A DNA stretch of 64,000 nt, taken from NCBI GenBank assembly GCA_036265385.1, contig DATAPD010000015.1, positions 310,001-374,000 on the forward strand, in the 5' to 3' direction. The translations under genes and the position numbers were made by a program. Of this stretch, positions 57,982 to 64,000 are shown piece by piece (the first letter of the stretch is position 1; each line of letters opens with the position of its first letter). This stretch comes from DATAPD01 sp036265385 (lineage in GTDB: Bacteria > Acidobacteriota > Terriglobia > Terriglobales > Acidobacteriaceae). The notes below the pieces were generated by a model. The model was not told the DNA's origin. It saw nothing but the letters and a program-made list of their open reading frames with translations, and did not search any database.

Positions 57982-60222
57982 TTGCGAGATCACGAGCCAA
58001 TTCGCGTTCCCGAGAAGCCGTCGAGCCGTCGAAAAGCAATCATTGTTTTGGCTGCTGTTTCTTTTCTGCTTCTGGTCGTTCTGGTTTCTCAAGCCGCTTT
58101 CAATCTGAAATTTATATCGCCAGATAGCAACCAACAGCTTCTCTTCTTTGCGGCGCTAACGATTCTGATCTTCTTGCTGTTCGTGGCTCTGACGTTTGTT
58201 CTCGCGCGAAACATTTTGAAATTGCTGGTGGAACGTCGCCTTGGCGTGGTCGGATCCAAATTCCGCACCCGCATGGTAGTTGGAGCACTGCTGCTCTCCT
58301 CGGTTCCGGTCATTGTGATGTTTCTGTTCTCCTACGGCTTGATGAACCGCTCAATTGAGAAATGGTTTTCGCGCCCTGTCGAGGAAGTAAGAGAAGACAC
58401 AGCCAGTCTGGCTACACTCCTCTCCACCTATGCGGCGCAAAATGTTCAAGCGGAAGCGGACGCCATCGCATCGTCCTTTGAAGCACAGCGCTCATACGAG
58501 ACACGAAATTTTGCACCTCTCACGGCCGAACTCCGCCGCCACGAGCCCACGCTGCAGGGTGGATTCGCGATCGCCTTATTCAATGGGGACGCCGAAGTTA
58601 GCTTTGGTGCACCTGCGGGGTGGGGTGCTCTGAAACCCAAGTTGCCGCTGAATCGAATCGGTCGTGCAAACCCCGTGCACTTCAATTGGAATGACAAGGA
58701 TTACATCCTGGCGGTTGCACCTGTCACGAATGAGGGACAGATCCTGATCGGGATGCCATTGCCGGAAAGTTTCGCATCGACAGTCCACCAGATCGAAGCT
58801 AGCCAGGCGCGCTATCTCGAGTTAAGTCGCGAGAGAAAACTCGTGCGGCGTACCTACATGGGATTGCTTCTCCTCTTGACGGTACTCGTACTGTTCGCGA
58901 GCACATGGATCGCCATCTTCCTTTCCAAGTTGATCACTCGACCTCTTGCGGCGTTGGCGGAAGGCACACAGGAAATCTCCAAAGGCCGGCTCGACTACCG
59001 CGTAGATGTGCGTGCGACGGATGAGATTGGCGACCTTGTTCGCTCGTTCAATCGGATGGCAGCAGAACTCGAGTTCAGCCAGCAACAAATCGAAGCCTCG
59101 AGCCGCGATCTAGAAGCAGCCAATTCAGCAATCGAAGAACGTCGCAGGCATATGGAGACCATCCTCGAGAGCATTCCGACAGGCGTGCTATCGCTCGATG
59201 CGCAACGAAAGATAACGCACGCAAATGCAGCCTTTCTTCGGATGCTCTTCTCTGATCATGCCGATGAGATGAACTCCAACCTGATCGGAAGTCAATTGGA
59301 AAGTGTCCTTCCTAGGGATCTGCAAGACGATCTCGAAGCGCTTCTTCGCCGCGCAGACCGGATGGGTTTGACGGCTAGTCAGTTGGAGTTCACGCTTCAC
59401 GGATCGACCATGAACATCGCTGCCACAGTTGCCGCTTTACAACATGAAGGTCAGCAGCTTGGTTACGTGGTCGTATTCGAAGATCTTTCCGACTTGCTGA
59501 AGGCTCAGAAACAAGCGGCGTGGCGGGAAGTCGCGCGAAGGGTGGCGCATGAAATCAAAAATCCACTGACGCCAATTGCACTCTCAGCCGAAAGGATTCG
59601 CCGCCATCTGCAAAAGGGCACTCAACCCGACCAATCTTCACTCAACATCATTCACGGCTGTGCCGATACCATCGCGAATGCGGTTGAGACGTTGCGCACG
59701 CTGGTGGACGAGTTCTCAACACTCGCCAGATTTCCCGCCTCTCAACCTGAGGCTGCAAATCTCAACAGCATCGTGGATAGCGCGCTCTCGATGTTCAATG
59801 GGCGGCTCGATCAGGTTCATGTACGCACTCAATTAGCGCCCGATTTGCCGGCGGTTCTCGCCGATTCCGAAGCAATGAAGAGAGCGATCGCGAACCTCGT
59901 GGACAATGCGGCGGAAGCGGTCCGCGATTCCATGCTGCGAGAAATTCAGATTACGACGTCCTTGGTCGCAACTCGCGACGCCGTTGAGCTAGTTATCGCA
60001 GACACCGGACATGGCGTAACGCGGGAGCTAAAGGAAAAGCTGTTCTTGCCCTATTTTTCTACTAAAAAGCGTGGAACTGGTCTCGGCCTCGCGATCGTCA
60101 GCCGCATCATCGAAGAGCACCGGGGGACCATTCGCGTGGAGGAGAATAAACCCGTAGGCACGAAATTCATTCTGGAACTCCCAGTCGCCGCTGAGGTGAT
60201 GAACGCACCTGCAGCCAGTTGA
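57982..60222 (+). CDS. NtrY-like sensor histidine kinase
   Basis: About 746 residues from TTG 57982, preferred because the upstream frame (to 57757) looks noncoding and contains a TATAAT; ATG 57895 is an alternative. Layout: N-terminal helices (about 20-75: IVLAAVSFLLLVVLVSQAAF, LTILIFLLFVALTFVLARNI), extracytoplasmic part, a third and fourth helix (about 110-130, 290-310), HAMP (ITRPLAALAEGTQEISKGRL), PAS (about 395-490) and kinase core. The H-box is VARRVAHEIKNPLTPIALSA and the G-box is RGTGLGLAIVSRIIEEH. This is the NtrY layout. It is 2 bp from the NtrX-like gene. Confidence 0.9.
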   Translation: MRDHEPIRVPEKPSSRRKAIIVLAAVSFLLLVVLVSQAAFNLKFISPDSNQQLLFFAALTILIFLLFVALTFVLARNILKLLVERRLGVVGSKFRTRMVVGALLLSSVPVIVMFLFSYGLMNRSIEKWFSRPVEEVREDTASLATLLSTYAAQNVQAEADAIASSFEAQRSYETRNFAPLTAELRRHEPTLQGGFAIALFNGDAEVSFGAPAGWGALKPKLPLNRIGRANPVHFNWNDKDYILAVAPVTNEGQILIGMPLPESFASTVHQIEASQARYLELSRERKLVRRTYMGLLLLLTVLVLFASTWIAIFLSKLITRPLAALAEGTQEISKGRLDYRVDVRATDEIGDLVRSFNRMAAELEFSQQQIEASSRDLEAANSAIEERRRHMETILESIPTGVLSLDAQRKITHANAAFLRMLFSDHADEMNSNLIGSQLESVLPRDLQDDLEALLRRADRMGLTASQLEFTLHGSTMNIAATVAALQHEGQQLGYVVVFEDLSDLLKAQKQAAWREVARRVAHEIKNPLTPIALSAERIRRHLQKGTQPDQSSLNIIHGCADTIANAVETLRTLVDEFSTLARFPASQPEAANLNSIVDSALSMFNGRLDQVHVRTQLAPDLPAVLADSEAMKRAIANLVDNAAEAVRDSMLREIQITTSLVATRDAVELVIADTGHGVTRELKEKLFLPYFSTKKRGTGLGLAIVSRIIEEHRGTIRVEENKPVGTKFILELPVAAEVMNAPAAS

Positions 60223-60224
60223 TC

Positions 60225-61580
60225 ATGCACAAACTTCTAATTGTTGATGATGAATCGGGCATCCGCGAGTCTCTGACAGGCGTGCTCGAAGATGAGGGAT
60301 ATACGGTCACTGCCGCCGGATCCGGGGAGCAGGCGTTGGAATTAGTGCGCAAGACCGCCTTCGATCTGGCTCTGCTCGATATCTGGCTGCCTGGCATCGA
60401 CGGACTTGAGACGCTTGAGCGTATCCGCGAACTCGATAACCCGCCGGAAGTCATCATGATCTCCGGCCACGGCACCATTGAAACAGCCGTCCGCGCGACG
60501 AAACTGGGCGCCTACGATTTTCTCGAGAAGCCTCTGTCGTTGGAAAGAACCCTGATTTTGGTGAAGAACGCAATTGAATCAAGTCGGCTGCGCCGCGAGA
60601 ATCGCGACCTGAAAAAGCAGTTGGTCTCAAAAAGCGTCATCGTCGGGGACAGCGTGCCCATGAAAGCGCTCCGACAGCAGATCTCTGTAATGGCTCCCAC
60701 GAACGGGCGCGTCCTCATTTATGGCGAATCAGGCACGGGCAAGGAACTCGCAGCGCACGCCATTCATGCGCAAAGTCTACGCAAAGATGAGACATTTATC
60801 GAAGTTAACTGCGCGGCCATCCCGGAGGACCTCATCGAAAGTGAATTGTTCGGGCATGTTCGTGGCGCGTTCCCGGGAGCGACATCTGACAAAGAAGGCA
60901 AATTTCAGAAGGCGAGTGGGGGTACGCTTTTTCTCGATGAGGTCGGCGACATGAGTTTGAAGACTCAGTCCAAAGTGTTGCGCACCCTCGACGAGCAACG
61001 CTTCGAACCGGTCGGCAGTGGCGATCCACGAACTGTCGATGTGCGGGTGATCGCTTCAACCAACAAAGACTTGGAAGAGGAGATCTCTAAAGGAAACTTT
61101 CGCGAAGATCTTTTCTACCGCCTGAACGTGATTCCTTTCTTTGTTCCGCCCTTGCGAGAGCGCAAGGAAGACATCCCATTGCTCGCCCGGCATTTCCTTA
61201 AAGAGTTCGCGTCCGCTTACGGACGTCGCACACGCGAGATTACAGACGACTCAGTCGACGTCCTCATGCGTTACTCATGGCCGGGCAATGTGCGCGAGTT
61301 GCGAAACGTGATCGAACGAGTGGTCATTATGAATCCAACGACCACCCGCTTTGAGCGTAAGCATTTGCCACCGCTCGTATATCGCGACGGCAGCCGACGC
61401 GCCGCGGGCACTGAATTCTCCACTCTTCACCAAGCGCGCGATGCCTACGAGCGCGACTATATCCTGAAGAAGCTCGATGAAAACCACGGCAATGTCAGTC
61501 GTACGGCAGAAGTGCTAGGCCTTGAACGCAGCCATCTTTATCGCAAGATGAAGACACTAGGGATTGCCGCCAAGGAATAG
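60225..61580 (+). CDS. NtrX-like response regulator with GAFPGA variant loop
   Basis: 451 residues from ATG 60225, 2 bp after the kinase stop. Receiver (about 1-115: KLLIVDDESGIRESLTGVLE, Asp in LALLDIWLPGIDG). AAA+ domain (about 140-370) with Walker A GESGTGKELAAHA, Walker B FLDEVGDMS, arginine-rich FREDLFYRLNVIPF. The L1 loop reads GAFPGA (about residue 213) where sigma-54 activators have GAFTGA; codons are GCG TTC CCG GGA GCG. Fis-type HTH at the end (VSRTAEVLGLERSHLYRKMK). Because the Thr is needed for sigma-54 contact in known activators, this regulator may act differently. Confidence 0.9.
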   Translation: MHKLLIVDDESGIRESLTGVLEDEGYTVTAAGSGEQALELVRKTAFDLALLDIWLPGIDGLETLERIRELDNPPEVIMISGHGTIETAVRATKLGAYDFLEKPLSLERTLILVKNAIESSRLRRENRDLKKQLVSKSVIVGDSVPMKALRQQISVMAPTNGRVLIYGESGTGKELAAHAIHAQSLRKDETFIEVNCAAIPEDLIESELFGHVRGAFPGATSDKEGKFQKASGGTLFLDEVGDMSLKTQSKVLRTLDEQRFEPVGSGDPRTVDVRVIASTNKDLEEEISKGNFREDLFYRLNVIPFFVPPLRERKEDIPLLARHFLKEFASAYGRRTREITDDSVDVLMRYSWPGNVRELRNVIERVVIMNPTTTRFERKHLPPLVYRDGSRRAAGTEFSTLHQARDAYERDYILKKLDENHGNVSRTAEVLGLERSHLYRKMKTLGIAAKE

Positions 61581-61602
61581 GGCTGCTTGCGAATCGGAAG
61601 AA

Positions 61603-62061
61603 CTACCTTTTCACCATATGGATCTCGGTTCCGTTCCGGGCGAACTTCACCTCATCCATCAGCTGATTGATCAGAAAGATTCCACGGCCATGATTGGAGT
61701 AAACATTTTCTCCGACGACTGGGTTTGGGATGCTCTCAGGATTGAAACCGGGGCCGGGGTCTCGAACCACAATCAGAATGCCCCGCTCCTCGTCGCAAGC
61801 GACATCGCATTCCACCGTTTTGTTGGGATCAGCCTTCGCTCCGTGTACAACGGCATTGGCCAAGGCTTCGGTCAAAGCCAACTCGATGGCGTCTTCTTTT
61901 CCTTCAATGCATTTCTGGTCGCGGACTATACCCATGACGCGCTGTACCACCGCATCGACAGCATTTCGGTCCGCCGCCAGCGTAATGCGAAGTTTTAGAG
62001 ATAAATGGTCCGTATCGAAACTACAGGCCGTCTTTGGTTTCTCGTCCCGGGGTTTCTTCAT
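61603..62061 (-). CDS. RsbW-like anti-sigma serine kinase / ATPase
   Basis: 152 residues. A GHKL (HATPase_c_2) domain covers about 25-150: the N-box ALTEALANAVVHGA and G1/G2 motifs VRDPGPGFNP and HGRGIFLINQLMDEVKF. Length and motifs match RsbW/SpoIIAB-type anti-sigma kinases, which phosphorylate STAS antagonists and may sequester a sigma factor. No STAS protein, phosphatase or sigma-B-type factor lies nearby, so its partners are elsewhere. The N-terminus MKKPRDEKPKTACSF is variable. It is convergent with the NtrX-like gene (22-bp gap). Confidence 0.87.
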   Translation of the reverse strand: MKKPRDEKPKTACSFDTDHLSLKLRITLAADRNAVDAVVQRVMGIVRDQKCIEGKEDAIELALTEALANAVVHGAKADPNKTVECDVACDEERGILIVVRDPGPGFNPESIPNPVVGENVYSNHGRGIFLINQLMDEVKFARNGTEIHMVKR

Positions 62062-62145
62062 GTGGTTTGGAAAGGGCTATCCAGCGAAGTTGGATTGTAT
62101 TCATACAGAGGCACTTGCGCAACTTACTCCGGGAATCATCCCGGG

Positions 62146-63087
62146 TTACCTCGATACTTTGCCGGTCAGGTCCTCTAATTGGCGCCGCCAATCAAGGCCT
62201 TCGACGAATTCGCGCGAATCCCGCCACCCCGCTTTTACTTTCACAAACAATTCGAGGAAGACCTTCGCCCCTAGCATTTTTTCTATTTGGAGGCGTGCCG
62301 CAGTCCCGATCTTCTTGAGCATCTGTCCGCCCTTTCCAAGCAGGATGGCCTTCTGCCCGCCCCGTTCGCAATAGATGGTGGCGGCAATGCGTATCAGCTT
62401 CTCGCTTTCCTCAAAGCTTTCAACTACTACTGTCGTTGCGTGAGGCACTTCTTCGCGCGCTGCAAGTAACACCTGCTCTCGAATGATCTCTGCTGCCATA
62501 AAGCGCGTCGGTTGATCGGTAATTTGATCATCAGGAAAATATCGAGGACCCGTTGGCAATGCCCGGACTAGGATCTCTACGAGATGATCTAAACCATCTT
62601 TGGTCCGAGCCGAGATAGGTACGATCTCGCGGAATTGAGCGCGCTGCTGAAATTCATCGATCAGTGGCAGCAGCTTTTGTTTGTCTTGGCCGAGCAAATC
62701 CACCTTGTTCAGCAGAAGTATGGTTGGAGTTCCCGATTTCCGCACCATGTCCAGCAGGAAGCCGTCTTCCCGATCGGGTCTTTGCTTGACGTCAACAATC
62801 ATTAACAGGAGATCGCAACCTTCCAGCGCCTCTCGAACTTCCATCATCATTTTGCGTCCGAGAGAACTGTCAGGCTTGTGAACGCCAGGCGTATCAATCA
62901 GAACAATCTGGGCAGCCTCGCTGCCTTTTCTCTTGGGAACATTGACGATGCCGAGAATCCGGTTGCGAGTGGTCTGCGGCTTGGGGGAAATGATGGCGAG
63001 TCTTTCGCCGACTAGAGCATTCAACAAAGTGGACTTGCCGGCATTCGGCCGCCCAAGGATGCAAACGAATCCGGAGTGAAAGGACAT
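62146..63087 (-). CDS. era: GTPase Era
   Basis: 313 residues, normal length. GTPase domain (about 1-170): G1 GRPNAGKSTLLNALVG, G3 DTPGVH, G4 LLNKVDLL. KH domain in the C-terminal third (about 200-310) with RGGQKAILLGKGGQMLKKIG. Era binds 16S rRNA and matures the small ribosomal subunit. It follows the CorC-like gene (63116) on the same strand by 28 bp, a common arrangement for conserved maturation genes with hemolysin-like proteins. Confidence 0.97.
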   Translation of the reverse strand: MSFHSGFVCILGRPNAGKSTLLNALVGERLAIISPKPQTTRNRILGIVNVPKRKGSEAAQIVLIDTPGVHKPDSSLGRKMMMEVREALEGCDLLLMIVDVKQRPDREDGFLLDMVRKSGTPTILLLNKVDLLGQDKQKLLPLIDEFQQRAQFREIVPISARTKDGLDHLVEILVRALPTGPRYFPDDQITDQPTRFMAAEIIREQVLLAAREEVPHATTVVVESFEESEKLIRIAATIYCERGGQKAILLGKGGQMLKKIGTAARLQIEKMLGAKVFLELFVKVKAGWRDSREFVEGLDWRRQLEDLTGKVSR

Positions 63088-63115
63088 GGGAAAGTCGCTA
63101 CTGCGTTGGTCGCAC

Positions 63116-64000
63116 CTAAATCAACTTCATCTGTTTCTGATCCGTACTCACGCGGACGCGTTCGATTCTCCGATCCGTCGCTTCCAGCACCTCGAACCTC
63201 AAACCGTCCTCTTCGACAACTTCGCCCTTTTTGGGGATCCGTCCAGCCAATTCGCTCACCAAACCACCGACTGTAGCCGACGCTTTCCCCTCAGGCCGGA
63301 CACCCAGCAACTCGCCGAGCCGGTCGACATCCATGTTGCCCGGCACCACGAATGACTGTTCGTTTTCTCGAATGATCTTTTCTTGTTCTTCCCCGATCTC
63401 GCCGACGATCTCCTCTACCAAATCTTCAATCGTTACGAGGCCAGCTACGCCGCCATATTCATCAACCACAATCGACATTCGGATATTGTTCTTCTGCATC
63501 TCGCGCAACAGATCGCTCGAAAGCTTACTCTCAGGAACGAAATGCACGTCACGCCGCATAAGGGATTCGACCGTTCGCGCCGCTGCCTCGGTATCGGAAA
63601 CCTGCAGCACGTCTTGCGCCCACACAAGACCTTTGATGTTGTGAATGCTGCCCTCATAGACGGGAACGCGAGAGAACGGTTTCCCCTTCAACAAATTGAT
63701 GAATTGTTCGACCGAGGTATTCACCGGAACTGCAACCATCTCCGGACGCGGCTTCATCGCCTCGCGTACGCTTTTCCCCCCGAATTCAACCACGGACTGA
63801 ATGAGATCACGATCGCCCTGTTGGATGATGCCTTCTTCTTGCCCCGCTTCGATCAGCGCATCGACCGCTTCCGCCGACGTTTCCGGCTCGGGATCACCGT
63901 GCTCTCGGGTCAACGCCGCAACTGATTGACAGAAACCCAACACCAGCGTGATGGGCAACACGATATAAATCAGCATTCTTAAGAGAAATGCCCAGCGTTT
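63116..64000 (-). CDS. CorC/HlyC-type CBS protein, truncated by the window edge
   Basis: The frame is open to base 64000 (KRWAFLLRMLIYIVLPITLV near the edge), so the N-terminal membrane domain lies outside the window. What is seen: end of a DUF21-like region, two CBS domains (about residues 70-200 from M at 63976: VREAMKPRPEMVAVPVNTSV, VVDEYGGVAGLVTIEDLVEE), and a CorC_HlyC domain (VGGLVSELAGRIPKKGEVVE). Probably in an operon with era downstream. It is similar in layout to the complete protein at 39445. Confidence 0.9.
   Translation of the reverse strand, partial: KRWAFLLRMLIYIVLPITLVLGFCQSVAALTREHGDPEPETSAEAVDALIEAGQEEGIIQQGDRDLIQSVVEFGGKSVREAMKPRPEMVAVPVNTSVEQFINLLKGKPFSRVPVYEGSIHNIKGLVWAQDVLQVSDTEAAARTVESLMRRDVHFVPESKLSSDLLREMQKNNIRMSIVVDEYGGVAGLVTIEDLVEEIVGEIGEEQEKIIRENEQSFVVPGNMDVDRLGELLGVRPEGKASATVGGLVSELAGRIPKKGEVVEEDGLRFEVLEATDRRIERVRVSTDQKQMKLI

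Noticed and set aside
1..64000. CRISPR array, prophage, transposase or rRNA
   Set aside because: No regularly spaced repeats with unique spacers, no recombinase or phage genes and no ribosomal RNA signature were seen.

Overview
The window looks like chromosomal DNA of an Acidobacteriota member (Terriglobia, Koribacter-like). I infer this from content, not from a marker gene: Ser/Thr kinases fused to TPR or TolB-like propellers, a winged-helix/TolB-like/TPR membrane regulator, DUF4097 and YXWGXW proteins, frequent TTG/GTG starts, a split glycine dehydrogenase, and dispersed 'TTGTCATTCCGAGCG' repeats between genes. No rRNA, tRNA, CRISPR array, prophage or intact insertion sequence was found.

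Layout. 0-5 kb: stand-alone methylmalonyl-CoA mutase catalytic subunit, GNAT acetyltransferase, DUF1624-type membrane acyltransferase, AraC regulator, and a 59-residue Cys-rich protein. 5.6-10.9 kb: glycine cleavage operon gcvT-(ankyrin protein)-gcvH-gcvPA-gcvPB, interrupted by dispersed repeats. 10.9-28.9 kb: accessory envelope and signalling genes: a kinase-TPR receptor, TMTC-like membrane protein, TPR proteins, a degenerate HtrA-like protein, a two-repeat secreted protein, DinB, hydrolase, CoA-binding and FMN-binding proteins, and a winged-helix regulator with a three-repeat operator beside it. 29.4-33.4 kb: ECF sigma factor, anti-sigma factor, B-box/LiaF-type and LiaF/DUF4097 proteins in one overlapping operon. 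33.4-39.4 kb: cmk, small proteins, and a DppB-(secreted protein)-DppC operon ending in a broken M48 peptidase. 39.4-50 kb: CorC-like protein, HlyD-DUF4097 operon, kinase-propeller receptor, SAM hydrolase, small proteins, YXWGXW protein. 50.3-57.6 kb: pilB-pilT-pilC-pilS-pilR type IV pilus motor and regulation operon. 58-61.6 kb: divergent NtrY/NtrX-like pair. 61.6-64 kb: RsbW-like kinase, era and a truncated CBS/CorC protein.

How parts may work together. The clearest new link is a matching ECF-type promoter architecture (GGAACT-N16-CGTAT) upstream of both the sigma-factor operon and the HlyD-DUF4097 operon about 12 kb away. It suggests one envelope-stress regulon joining two DUF4097 proteins, an adaptor protein and a zinc-binding membrane protein. 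Three TTGAGC repeats at an exact 11-bp period lie just upstream of a promoter next to the winged-helix regulator, as expected for an OmpR-type binding site. The NtrX-like regulator carries GAFPGA in place of GAFTGA, so it may not work through sigma-54. All coordinates and motifs were read by eye; family calls rest on recognised sequence patterns, not on searches.
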